This document shows, piece after piece, positions 47,767 through 56,223 of a DNA stretch of 64,000 nt (position 1 is the stretch's first letter; each line of letters opens with the position of its first letter). The stretch comes from UBA10161 sp038891035. GTDB lineage: Archaea > Micrarchaeota > Micrarchaeia > Anstonellales > Anstonellaceae. Under the pieces are notes generated by a model. The model was given only the letters and a program-made list of their open reading frames with translations, searched no databases and was not told the DNA's origin. The DNA lies in NCBI GenBank assembly GCA_038891035.1, contig JAWAEW010000006.1:1-64000 (forward strand). Reading direction: 5' to 3'. The position numbers and the translations under genes are program-made.

Positions 47767-50169
47767 ATGGAGATTGTGACAAGAAGGGCAATGCTTTTAG
47801 ATGCGGATTATACGATAGTTGAAGGCAGGACTGTTGTTAGGCTGTTGATGAAAGGAAAACGTTTTTTTCGGCTTTATGACTATTATTTGCCTTATTTTTA
47901 CTTGGATGCCCCAAAAAATGCTGAAGAGCTGATAAGAAAGGTTCGCGTTCAAAATGAAGGAAGACAAGTCACTCCAGTAAAACTTGAATGGGTTAAAAAA
48001 AGCGTTTTTGGCCAGGAGCGTGACATCTGGAAAGTGTACTGCGAGAGGCCTTCGGATGTGCCGAAAATAAGCAAAGCACTGCCTTATCCTTCTTATGAAA
48101 ACGCAATTCCATTCGGAAGGAGATATTTGATTGATAAGGGGCTCTCTCCATTTACTACACTAGTTTACAAAAGGAAGGGGAAGTTTCTCATTGAGATAAA
48201 GAAAATTCTTGACAGAAAGGTCCCGCTTAGGACCATGTCTTTTGACATAGAAACCTACAATCCGCAGGGAACTCCACGGCCCGACCAAGACGAAGTGATT
48301 ATGATAAGCTATGAAATTGGGCATACGGGGGAAAGAAAGGTAATCACCAGCAAAGACGTCAAAAGAGATTTTGCAATCGTATGCAAGGATGAAAGGCAGA
48401 TGATTGAAAAGTTTCTTCAAGTGATCAGGGAAAATGACATTGAAGTGCTGTTTGGTTACAACAGCACTGTGTTTGATTTGCCATATCTTAAGGCAAGAGC
48501 AGATGCTAACGGATTGAATTTTGGGATTGGACGGGATGGTGGACCTTTTAGGATGAGAAAGCATGGGATAAGGAATGTTGCAAAAATCGTAGGCAGGATA
48601 CATGTGGATCTTTATCCACTTGTCCGATTTATGGGTTTTATAGGAGCATTCAAGGTGAGCAAATATAGCTTGGAAAATGCGTATGAAGAACTAACTGGAA
48701 AAAAGAAGTTGATGGTTCAGAAACTGGATATTTGGAAGATGTGGGAGGACGAAAATCTTGTAGGCAAGCTTGCAGACTATTCGCTTTTTGATGCGCAGGC
48801 AACCATGGAGATAGGTAAGATTTTGCTTCCACTGGAAATAGAAATGAGTAATTTGACTCGACTGCCTCTTTTTGACACAGTAAATGCAACGGCTGGCCAG
48901 CTTGTCGAATCTTTGTTGATGCACAAAAGCACACAGAATAATGCAATAATTCCTAACAAGCCTGAGGATGCAGTTGCGCATGAAAGAGAGCTTGGTCCAA
49001 TAAAGGGGGCTTTTGTCAAAATCCCGCAGCCCGGGATTTATGAGAATCTAGTAGTGTTTGACTTTAGAGGTCTTTACCCTTCTATTATCACCTCACACAA
49101 TATTGACCCTTTTACCTTGAATCCACCAAGCTCGGTTCCGGACTCTGACTGCTATATTGCACCGAATGGAAGTCGCTTTTTGAAGAGCCCGAAAGGACTT
49201 ATTCCTATGGTGCTTGAGGAATTGATAGAGATGAGAAGCAAGCTCAAAAAGCGGTTGAAAGAGATTCAAAAAGACACACCGGAATACGAAATGCTTTTTG
49301 CACGTGTGCAGTCGCTAAAAATACTTGCAAATTCATATTATGGATATCTGGCTTATCCGCGCTCAAGATGGTATTCCAGAGAATGTGGAGAGGCAGTGAC
49401 GGCCTGGGGAAGGCATTACATTCAAGATACTATAAGAAAAGCAACGGAAGCGGGTTTCGAAGTGCTATACAGTGATACTGACTCTGTTTTTCTTTTGCTT
49501 GGGAAAAGAATGAGAGAGGATGCTCTTTCCTTTATGGAAAGCATCAATAGGCAGTTGCCTAAGGATATGGAATTGGAGCTTGAGGGATTTTATCCGAGGG
49601 GGCTTTTTGTAACTAAGAAAAATGCAGAAGGCGAAGGAGCCAAGAAAAAATATGCTTTAATAGGGGAGGATGGAAGGATAAAAATACGTGGCTTTGAGCT
49701 TGTGAGACGCGATTGGTCGAATATAGCAAAGACAACACAAAAAAGAGTGCTTGAGGCAATTTTGAAGCATGGTAGCAAGGAAATGGCTGTTAAGATTGTG
49801 AAAGAGACGATCGAACAGCTGAAAAAAGGAAATGTTCCGATCGATGATCTGGTAATTTATACACAAATACGTAAAGACCCTCGGAAATACGATGTTAAAT
49901 CTCCTGAGCTTTCTGCAGCACAAAAGGCAATAGCTGCAGGCATTCCGATAGAAAAGGGGAGTGTAATTGGATATGTGATTACAAGAAGAGGGACGAGCAT
50001 CTCGGAGAAAGCAACCCTTGCAGAGCTTGCAACAGATTATGATCCAAACTATTATATACAAAACCAGGTGCTTCCTGCAGTAATGAAGATATTGCAGGAG
50101 CTAGGATACAGCGAGGATGATTTGAAATTTGGCGGGAAGCAGACCGGCCTCTCCTCTTTCTTAGAATAA
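47767..50169 (+). CDS. polB: DNA polymerase, family B
   Basis: This 800-residue replicative or repair DNA polymerase has an N-terminal domain, a 3'-5' exonuclease (Exo I MSFDIETYNP near residue 159, Exo II GYNSTVFDLPYLKAR near residue 233) and a polymerase domain (FDFRGLYPSIITSHNI near residue 431, KILANSYYGYLAYPRSRWYS near residue 518, YSDTDSV near residue 568). Catalytic residues are intact and no intein is present. The start is probably leaderless. It converges with the prepilin peptidase, overlapping by 9 bp. Confidence 0.97.
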   Translation: MEIVTRRAMLLDADYTIVEGRTVVRLLMKGKRFFRLYDYYLPYFYLDAPKNAEELIRKVRVQNEGRQVTPVKLEWVKKSVFGQERDIWKVYCERPSDVPKISKALPYPSYENAIPFGRRYLIDKGLSPFTTLVYKRKGKFLIEIKKILDRKVPLRTMSFDIETYNPQGTPRPDQDEVIMISYEIGHTGERKVITSKDVKRDFAIVCKDERQMIEKFLQVIRENDIEVLFGYNSTVFDLPYLKARADANGLNFGIGRDGGPFRMRKHGIRNVAKIVGRIHVDLYPLVRFMGFIGAFKVSKYSLENAYEELTGKKKLMVQKLDIWKMWEDENLVGKLADYSLFDAQATMEIGKILLPLEIEMSNLTRLPLFDTVNATAGQLVESLLMHKSTQNNAIIPNKPEDAVAHERELGPIKGAFVKIPQPGIYENLVVFDFRGLYPSIITSHNIDPFTLNPPSSVPDSDCYIAPNGSRFLKSPKGLIPMVLEELIEMRSKLKKRLKEIQKDTPEYEMLFARVQSLKILANSYYGYLAYPRSRWYSRECGEAVTAWGRHYIQDTIRKATEAGFEVLYSDTDSVFLLLGKRMREDALSFMESINRQLPKDMELELEGFYPRGLFVTKKNAEGEGAKKKYALIGEDGRIKIRGFELVRRDWSNIAKTTQKRVLEAILKHGSKEMAVKIVKETIEQLKKGNVPIDDLVIYTQIRKDPRKYDVKSPELSAAQKAIAAGIPIEKGSVIGYVITRRGTSISEKATLAELATDYDPNYYIQNQVLPAVMKILQELGYSEDDLKFGGKQTGLSSFLE

Positions 50170-51033
50170 ATATGTCAAGATGTCCCCAAAGAGCAAGGCA
50201 AAAAGAAGACCAAGCAAAAGATGTGGGAGAAAAAATGGCATTTTTGTATAGACAATCACTTCTCTTATACGGGCTGCTTTAAGCTTGGCAATTTGTTCTT
50301 TTGTAATCACAGGCTTAAGCGAAAGCTTTCTTACAAGTTGCTGATTCATAAGCTCAAGCGCAAGCACGTCTTCCTCTTGCAGCAAAGAGACTTTCACTCT
50401 TTGTGCCATTGCTTCCTTGATTTCTTTTTTGAAGAATGAGAAAAAAAGCAAGCTTACGAAAAGGAAAGCGATCAACAAAATAAATGCTTGAGAGATTCTG
50501 CCTGGCAACATGAACAAAGCGATGTTGAAGGCGGCAAATGACAAGGATAACGCAGCAAGCCCAACAAATTTTTCAAGCGAAAAGGTGATTTTGCCTTTCT
50601 TTGCAAGCTCTGTGACATATGGAAGAAAACGTAAAAGCATATGCAAAATGAAAAATATGCTTGCCGGGACAAGCACTGAGATGATAAATGGATATGGTGC
50701 GGTTTTTCCTTCTGCAAAAAAGGGCTGTGGAGCATATGGCAAGGCAATAGCAATTGCTGAAAGCACAAACATGTCTGCGCCCCCGATTTGACCTGCTTTG
50801 TAAAGGAGGAAAGAGAGAGCAAAAATTGCGGCACCAAACGCAAAAGCATGAAAGGTGGCTGGACTGAAAAATATAAAGTTCAAAAATATCGCAGCCGCTA
50901 AAAAAGCGTAGACCAAGTTGTTTGGAACCCATTTGTTGTTAAATAAGTCAAAATAAGCAGATGCTGCAGTGAACAAAACAGAAACAATTACCCTAATTTC
51001 AATGCCTGGAATTTGGCTTGGCGAAGAAAACAT
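50161..51033 (-). CDS. Archaeal prepilin peptidase (A24 family, EppA/FlaK-like)
   Basis: This 290-residue membrane aspartic protease cleaves prepilin signal peptides. The two catalytic Asp lie in SAYFDLFNNKWVPN (near residue 29) and GQIGGADMFVLSAIAIA (near residue 89), the GxGD-type motif. About seven hydrophobic segments are seen. Residues 200-260 form a soluble insert. It could process the class III and pilin-like signals at 4850 and 9701-11297. ATG 51033 has a TATA-like element 25.5 bp upstream. Confidence 0.9.
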   Translation of the reverse strand: MFSSPSQIPGIEIRVIVSVLFTAASAYFDLFNNKWVPNNLVYAFLAAAIFLNFIFFSPATFHAFAFGAAIFALSFLLYKAGQIGGADMFVLSAIAIALPYAPQPFFAEGKTAPYPFIISVLVPASIFFILHMLLRFLPYVTELAKKGKITFSLEKFVGLAALSLSFAAFNIALFMLPGRISQAFILLIAFLFVSLLFFSFFKKEIKEAMAQRVKVSLLQEEDVLALELMNQQLVRKLSLKPVITKEQIAKLKAARIREVIVYTKMPFFLPHLLLGLLFALLFGDILTYLF

Positions 51034-51054
51034 GCAACAGAGACTGCAGTAAGA

Positions 51055-51062
51055 TATTTAAC
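51055..51062 (-). promoter_or_regulatory. TATA-like element for the prepilin peptidase gene
   Basis: GTTAAATA on the minus strand is centred 25.5 bp before ATG 51033. The pus10 stop codon lies only 2 bp upstream of it. Confidence 0.5.
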
Positions 51063-51063
51063 A

Positions 51064-52185
51064 TCAAACGTCAACTGTTTGGAGGAAGTAGTCATGCACT
51101 GCTATGAGGTCTAGTTCTTCACATACTGCATTGCATTCAAGTACAGCAGAAATGCTTGGCTTGGTCCTCCCCCTATCCGAAGAGATGAATTCCTTTATGT
51201 ATGTGCCGGCTTCTGCGACGATGTGTAGCTTAAGTTTTTCATTTGGAAGGCAGGCTGCAGAAATTGAAAATATCTTTCTTTTTCTTTCCAAATCAGACCT
51301 TCTTGAGAGTACCCGAAGTGGCGTTTGCTGGGTTAGAAGCACCCCGGACAAACCTTCGACTTTCTTTGCATCTTGTTGACCTAAAGGGCGGTCGGCAGCC
51401 ACAATCGCAATATATTCTTTTGTAAAATGTGAATTGCACACGAGATCAATGAAATTTTTTTTCACTTGGCGAAGCCCTATTGCCTTGATTGGTGATTCTG
51501 ATGGGAGCGATATTTCCGAAATGCTTCTTTTCTTCGGAGCTACCAACTCGAGCACAAAAGGCCTTCCGGTTCCTATGCAGCGGACATCGACATCTTCCCT
51601 TCCGCTTGCATGCAAAATGCAATCTTGCGCCTGCAGCCCTTGAACAAAAGGCTTTCCAAGTTCCTCTTCTATTGAAGGATAGTTTTTGCCTGCCCAACTG
51701 CACTTGTTGCAGCCTTTTCCCTTGCAAAAATTACAGTGCCATCTGCTTTGGCAGAAATTCCTTGAAAGCTTCAAGTAATGTCCGAATATATACAAGTTTG
51801 AAGGAGATGCTTTGGCTTCTTTAGTCTGGAAATTGAACTCAAAAACTGCATCAGGAAATCTTGGATCATGTGATTTGGAAGAATGTCTTTGTATAAGGCT
51901 TATCAGTTTTGCATTTATGACGTTCTTTAAAGAACTGAATTGGCCGGGTTGGCAAAAATCCCATATTTGCTGCTCTGCTATGAGGAAACTTTTTGGCACT
52001 GAAGACGAAACTGAAAAGCTTTCCCACTCAAACTCTTTTGAAGAGGAGATTGCATGCGAAACCATTTGAGGAATCTGGCTGAAAGCACCTTTACATATGA
52101 AGCAACTAACAGGCTCTGGAGCACTTTGGACAAAAGGAAGGTGCGCAAAACACTCCCTGCATACTGAGCAAAGACGGAATGCCAT
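51064..52185 (-). CDS. pus10: tRNA pseudouridine synthase Pus10
   Basis: This 373-residue enzyme makes pseudouridine at tRNA positions 54 and 55 in archaea. The N-terminal zinc pairs LCSVCREC and VSCFICKG and the later CNFCKGKGCNKCSWAGK fit the THUMP-like domain. The catalytic block SGREDVDVRCIGTGRPFVLEL (near residue 197) holds the essential Asp. The C-terminal GTYIKEFISSDRGRTKPSIS is typical. ATG 52185 with TTAGGTGC in place is preferred over TTG 52242, which lies before the predicted transcription start. Confidence 0.94.
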   Translation of the reverse strand: MAFRLCSVCRECFAHLPFVQSAPEPVSCFICKGAFSQIPQMVSHAISSSKEFEWESFSVSSSVPKSFLIAEQQIWDFCQPGQFSSLKNVINAKLISLIQRHSSKSHDPRFPDAVFEFNFQTKEAKASPSNLYIFGHYLKLSRNFCQSRWHCNFCKGKGCNKCSWAGKNYPSIEEELGKPFVQGLQAQDCILHASGREDVDVRCIGTGRPFVLELVAPKKRSISEISLPSESPIKAIGLRQVKKNFIDLVCNSHFTKEYIAIVAADRPLGQQDAKKVEGLSGVLLTQQTPLRVLSRRSDLERKRKIFSISAACLPNEKLKLHIVAEAGTYIKEFISSDRGRTKPSISAVLECNAVCEELDLIAVHDYFLQTVDV

Positions 52186-52227
52186 ATTCAAAGCACCTAA
52201 GCAAGACGAGCAAGTGCAACGGCAGAC

Positions 52228-52235
52228 ATTTAAAT
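52228..52235 (-). promoter_or_regulatory. TATA-like palindrome for pus10
   Basis: ATTTAAAT is centred at 52231.5. A start about 25 bp downstream (near 52206) gives a 20-nt leader that contains the GGTG site of pus10. Confidence 0.45.
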
Positions 52236-52342
52236 CTTGCAAACTTACTTTAACTCTTCTGAGGAGGATGATTGAAAAAGTATTATAAATAAGATGGATT
52301 AAAGAAAAAATGGTAAAATGTGGTTTTTATCAGGGTGAAGGT

Positions 52343-53092
52343 ATGCCTCGTGGAAAGCGAATTGTTATAGAAAAGACAATTAAGGATCCTGTTATAGCCA
52401 AATTGAAGGCAACAAAAATATCCGAGATAAAAGCCAGGCGCATGCAACAGGAAAAAGAACTTCATGAAAGCATTCAGGAAATTGTAAACAAAGCAAAGGA
52501 GCTTTATGCTCAGGATAAACTTGAGAAGGACCGGCTCAAAAATCTTGGCCTTTATACGCTTGACGAAGCATATGAGGAATTGAAGCGCGGCGGAATTGCC
52601 CTTTCCTTCAGGGCTTTTGGCGGAAGAGTAGAGAGACGCTCTATTTATTCTGAAAAAATAGGAAACAAAAGGCTTATTCCCAAGCCTGTGATTTCTGATT
52701 GGATTGCACTTGCAAATGAATACTATACTGTAAAGCAGGCATATGAAGAGCTGAAAAAATATGAGAAGTTGAATTTGAGGGCATTTATTGGGCGGATTGA
52801 AAAGAATTCTATTCCTTCTTTGAAGATCGGGACCCAGCGCTGGATCCCAAAGTCGGCAATAGAAGGCTTAGTGCATATTGCAAAAAACTATTACGATGTA
52901 AGCCAAGCGATGGAGGTTTTAGCACAACGTGGGATAAAAATAAAGAGGAATGCGTTTGAAAGGAGGCTAGATCGCAATCGCATACCTCATGAAAAAATCG
53001 GGGGGAGACGGATTATTGCAAAGGAAGTGCTTGAGGAGCTCATAGCAAAAGAGCTTGCCCTTGCAAAGGGTCAGGAGCTTGTAAAGCGTTAG
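52343..53092 (+). CDS. Putative DNA-binding protein with three tandem HTH-like repeats
   Basis: This 249-residue protein has a basic head and a Lys/Glu coiled helix (residues 1-68), then three consecutive repeats of about 57 residues: 70-126 (LYTLDEAYEELKRGGIALSF), 127-182 (YYTVKQAYEELKKYEKLNLR) and 183-238 (YYDVSQAMEVLAQRGIKIKR). Each ends with a Gly-basic turn then Ile-x-x-Lys (IGNKRLIPK; IGTQRWIPK; IGGRRIIAK), the layout of MerR/excisionase winged helices. No family is recognised. GGGTGAAGGT before ATG 52343 decides the start. It ends 1 nt from srp54. Extended DNA recognition or chromatin binding is likely inference. Confidence 0.72.
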   Translation: MPRGKRIVIEKTIKDPVIAKLKATKISEIKARRMQQEKELHESIQEIVNKAKELYAQDKLEKDRLKNLGLYTLDEAYEELKRGGIALSFRAFGGRVERRSIYSEKIGNKRLIPKPVISDWIALANEYYTVKQAYEELKKYEKLNLRAFIGRIEKNSIPSLKIGTQRWIPKSAIEGLVHIAKNYYDVSQAMEVLAQRGIKIKRNAFERRLDRNRIPHEKIGGRRIIAKEVLEELIAKELALAKGQELVKR

Positions 53093-53093
53093 G

Positions 53094-54422
53094 CTAGTTG
53101 TTGATGAATTTTCCCATGTCGATGTTCATTCCTTTGAGCATCTTTTCCATTTTTTTTCTTAAGCCCCTATTCTTTTTGAACTGATTGAAAAGGGAGCTTA
53201 CTTTTTCAAAGTGATCAAGAAGTTGCCGTACATCCTGTTCAGTTGTGCCGGACCCTTTTGCAATGCGCTCAATGCGGGATTTTTGCTTGCGCAAAAGAGA
53301 AGCATCCTGGCGCTCTTGAGGGGTCATGGAAGAGATAATTGCTTCGAACTTTTTCAGTTTGTCTTGACTTGCCTGAAGAAGTTCTGCTGGCATGTCCGAG
53401 GCTCCAAGCATGGAGAAAACAGATGAGAGTGGCCCAAGCTTTTTTGCTGCGCGCAACTGCTGATAAAAAACTTCTAACGTGAGTTTGTCTGGCTCAGTTT
53501 CGGCAAGCTTTTCTTCTTCTGCAATCTTTTTTATTTTCTCGAGTAAAGTTTTGATGTCCGGAAAGCCTAGAAGTCTGCCTACAAATTTTTGCGCATCGAA
53601 AGGTTCGATTGCGTCTATTTTTTCGCCTGTTCCAATGAAGGCAACTTTTGCTCCTGAAGCAGCAACTGCAGAAAGGGCTCCCCCGCCTTTTCCGCTGCCG
53701 TCCATTTTGGTGATGACCACACCTGAAAGCCCCACTGCCTGGTGAAATTGGGCGGCCTGCTTGCCTGCAACTTGGCCAATGTCTGCAGAAACGACAAGGA
53801 ATTTTTCCTCTGGCTGAGCAATTTGAGCAATTTGCTTCAGCTGCTCGACCAAATCAGGCTCAAAAGCGCTTCGGCCTGCGGAGTCGATTATGATTATGTC
53901 TTCTTTCCAAGTGGGCATGGTTTGCTGTAGTATCTTTTGCACATCTTTCTCATTGGGTATGCCTATGAATCTTGCCCCTGCCTGGGACGCCACTTGCTTC
54001 AGCTGCTCATATGCTGCCGGTCTATCTGTGTCGCAGCATACTACTGCTACTGACAGGCCTCTTGTTTTGTAAAAATGAGCAATCTTGCCTGCAGTGGTGG
54101 TTTTGCCACTTCCATAAAGCCCCAAAAGAAGGATTTTGTGTGGGGAGATTTTTGGCGTAAAGCTTTCGCCCAGCATTCCCACAAGCTCCTCATAAAGCAC
54201 TTTTACAACATGCTCTCTTAAGGAAAGCCCAGGTGGAAGCTTTGAATCAAGAGATCTTGATTCAATTTTTTTTGTAAGCTCGAAAACCAGCTTTACGTTT
54301 ACATCTGAAGAAATTAATATCCTTTGAAGCTCTCGGCACAAGGCTTTTACTGCTTTTTCGTCAGCAACAGGTGCGCCCGTAAATCTTGCAAGTGCCTGGC
54401 GCAAGCTCCGCCCCAAGTCCAT
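53094..54422 (-). CDS. srp54: Signal recognition particle GTPase SRP54
   Basis: This 442-residue SRP subunit binds signal peptides and 7S RNA and targets ribosomes to the membrane. The N domain is residues 1-95, and the G domain has GLYGSGKTTTAGKIAHFYK (near residue 105), CCDTDRPAAYEQLKQ, IIIDSAGRSAFE and TKMDGSGKGGGALSA. The M domain (from about 300) includes SRIERIAKGSGTTEQDVRQL. The C-terminal tail is short. The TATA-like TTTAATTT about 24 bp before ATG 54422 suggests a leaderless mRNA. The 7S RNA was not seen in the window. Confidence 0.97.
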   Translation of the reverse strand: MDLGRSLRQALARFTGAPVADEKAVKALCRELQRILISSDVNVKLVFELTKKIESRSLDSKLPPGLSLREHVVKVLYEELVGMLGESFTPKISPHKILLLGLYGSGKTTTAGKIAHFYKTRGLSVAVVCCDTDRPAAYEQLKQVASQAGARFIGIPNEKDVQKILQQTMPTWKEDIIIIDSAGRSAFEPDLVEQLKQIAQIAQPEEKFLVVSADIGQVAGKQAAQFHQAVGLSGVVITKMDGSGKGGGALSAVAASGAKVAFIGTGEKIDAIEPFDAQKFVGRLLGFPDIKTLLEKIKKIAEEEKLAETEPDKLTLEVFYQQLRAAKKLGPLSSVFSMLGASDMPAELLQASQDKLKKFEAIISSMTPQERQDASLLRKQKSRIERIAKGSGTTEQDVRQLLDHFEKVSSLFNQFKKNRGLRKKMEKMLKGMNIDMGKFINN

Positions 54423-54463
54423 AAATAAAAAAAGGAGGAAAAATTAAAGAAGAGGACGGCTTT

Positions 54464-55744
54464 TCAGCTTTTCAACTCATAGTAAATTGGAAGCAAATCC
54501 GCTACTGGGGCTGGAAGATTTTCTGCACCGACAAGAGGCACTGCATATTCTGAGAATTTTTTGATTTCAAGAAGGCAGCCTGAGTAAGTGATGAAATCTT
54601 TGGGCATTTCACGCTTACCTGTGCCTACTAGTTGCAATGGGAGGAGTACTGTTGATGTGTCTGAGCCTGGTGCAGTCAGTGCTACGCTGCCTGCCCCAAA
54701 ACCTTGGATTGTATAGCGGACGGCTTCCCGCCCGACTGTCCAAGCATCTAGCGCATCTTGGTTTGAAACCAAAGCAGGAAATGATCTTTGTGGATATCCT
54801 AGTGTGGTTGAGCGGACGTCGGTTTTGAGTGTAGATTTTACCAAATTGACAAGGAAATCTCCTAGAGAAGTCCCTCTGCTTAGGCTGATTCCACCGAAAT
54901 TGTCTCCTATTACTGTGTCTCCTTTGTTTTCAAGAACGTATTTCAAAAGTGGGACTCTTTTTTTTGCTTCAGAAGAAACCGTCGTTATGCCTATGCCTTC
55001 AGAAACTACTACTAATGCTCTGCCAAATTTTTCGAATATTTCAGAAACTTTACCAGTAAAGTTATTCACAAAGTACTGAATGCTGAAGTATTCATGTTCT
55101 GGAAGGAAAAATGCGTGTGGGCCGCTTTTTTCATCGTGCTTTGCAAGCGAGGCAGAGGCCGCAAGATAACCTGCATCTTTACCCATGCAAACTACGATCT
55201 GCACGCCCCCTATTGAGCGATTATCTGCCTCGATTCCTTGGACCACGTGGGCAACGTAAAGTGCTGCACTTCCAAAACCAGGGGTATGGTGATGGCCATT
55301 TAAGTCATTGTCAATCGTCTTTGCAACATGAAAAGTTGAAATCTCATAATTGCATGCGTTAGCAGCCACTTGCAATTGTAAGCAAACACTTGCAGTGTCA
55401 TCTCCTCCTATCATGTAAAAGTAGCGTATATCATTTTTCTTCAGAAGCTCAAGCAGCCTTTCTGGCTCGCCCTTGGCCTCATTAAGTTTTCTTCTTGCAG
55501 TACCTGAAACGGCGCCTGCTTGGTTTGCAATTTTGTGTAAAAGAGCGTCGGGCTGGCGTGACAAGTCGTACACTTTTGGAGGGCATTCATCCAAAAGACC
55601 TCGAAGGCCAAAGGGAGGAGAATAAATTCTTTTTACACCCGACTTTTTCAAGTTCAAAACGAGCGAAGAAAAAGTCCTATTCACGACACGGGAAGGGCCA
55701 CCGCCGAAAGCAACCAGCGCTCCGCCACTTTCAAGCTGCTTCAT
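54464..55744 (-). CDS. 6-phosphofructokinase, PfkA family, PPi-dependent type
   Basis: This 426-residue PfkA-fold enzyme phosphorylates fructose-6-phosphate. Motifs are ALVAFGGGPSRVVNRTFSSL (near residue 10), YFYMIGGDDTASV (near residue 103) and VAKTIDNDLNGHHHTPGFGSA (near residue 134). GGDDT, with Asp for the Gly found in ATP-type enzymes, is the mark of pyrophosphate-dependent forms. AAGGTGGTCTG precedes ATG 55744 and decides the start. Together with class I GAPDH it suggests a bacterial-like upper glycolysis. Direction in vivo is open, since PPi forms are reversible. Confidence 0.88.
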   Translation of the reverse strand: MKQLESGGALVAFGGGPSRVVNRTFSSLVLNLKKSGVKRIYSPPFGLRGLLDECPPKVYDLSRQPDALLHKIANQAGAVSGTARRKLNEAKGEPERLLELLKKNDIRYFYMIGGDDTASVCLQLQVAANACNYEISTFHVAKTIDNDLNGHHHTPGFGSAALYVAHVVQGIEADNRSIGGVQIVVCMGKDAGYLAASASLAKHDEKSGPHAFFLPEHEYFSIQYFVNNFTGKVSEIFEKFGRALVVVSEGIGITTVSSEAKKRVPLLKYVLENKGDTVIGDNFGGISLSRGTSLGDFLVNLVKSTLKTDVRSTTLGYPQRSFPALVSNQDALDAWTVGREAVRYTIQGFGAGSVALTAPGSDTSTVLLPLQLVGTGKREMPKDFITYSGCLLEIKKFSEYAVPLVGAENLPAPVADLLPIYYELKS

Positions 55745-55847
55745 CAGACCACCTTCCAAAATCTGAGTAGATGTGTTTAAAGTATTTGCGCAAAAACCAG
55801 GCCGAGTGCCTTGGTTTTGGCCAGGTAAGCATCCCAACGAAGATATC

Positions 55848-55858
55848 TTTATAAATTA
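55848..55858 (+). promoter_or_regulatory. Strong TATA-like element of the small repeat-protein gene
   Basis: TTTATAAATTA would start transcription near 55878-55880, leaving a leader of about 30 nt with GGAGGTG at 55897-55903. Both elements are near consensus, so this short gene is probably highly expressed. Confidence 0.6.
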
Positions 55859-55861
55859 TGC

Positions 55862-55877
55862 CGACGAAGACACGTCG
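55862..55877 (+). promoter_or_regulatory. Possible operator (inverted repeat)
   Basis: CGACG (55862-55866) and CGTCG (55873-55877) form an inverted repeat over six bases, placed between the TATA-like element and the expected start, where a repressor could block polymerase. The repeat is short and may be chance. Confidence 0.25.
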
Positions 55878-55910
55878 TGAATCCCATACCTATTTTGGAG
55901 GTGTTTGTAG

Positions 55911-56126
55911 ATGGGACAAAAAGTTGGAACTGAAAAGATACAGCGCGAGGAGGGCTACCTCTATTATATCGGGAAGGATGGATATGTTTGGAAAGCGCCG
56001 ATGAAACACAACAAGCGCGGCAAAAAGGCGCGTGTTGGCACTGAAAAGATAACCAAGCAAGAAGGATATATGTACTACCTTGGCAAGGACGGATACGTCT
56101 ATAAGGCAAAGCTGAAGAATGCTTAA
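55911..56126 (+). CDS. Small protein of two near-identical repeats
   Basis: This 71-residue basic protein is an internal duplication: residues 4-32 (KVGTEKIQREEGYLYYIGKD...) and 41-69 (RVGTEKITKQEGYMYYLGKD...) match at most positions, joined by a basic linker (HNKRGKKA). Each half looks like a three-strand beta unit ending GYVxKA. GGAGGTG in its leader and a consensus TATA suggest abundance. No family with a known function is recognised. Nucleic-acid or chromatin binding is possible from its basic charge and Tyr content, but unproven. Confidence 0.8.
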   Translation: MGQKVGTEKIQREEGYLYYIGKDGYVWKAPMKHNKRGKKARVGTEKITKQEGYMYYLGKDGYVYKAKLKNA

Positions 56127-56223
56127 ACTGTCCATTTGATTTTTGGGCCTGGCTCGGACGTGAAGCTGGGCCCTTCTGTTTTTGTTTCGATAGGAATTAA
56201 AAAAACAAACGAGTAGTTGTAGC

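Noticed and set aside
47767..50169. Intein in DNA polymerase B
   Set aside because: Archaeal PolB often has inteins at DFRGLYPS, NSYYGY or YSDTDS; here all three sites are uninterrupted.
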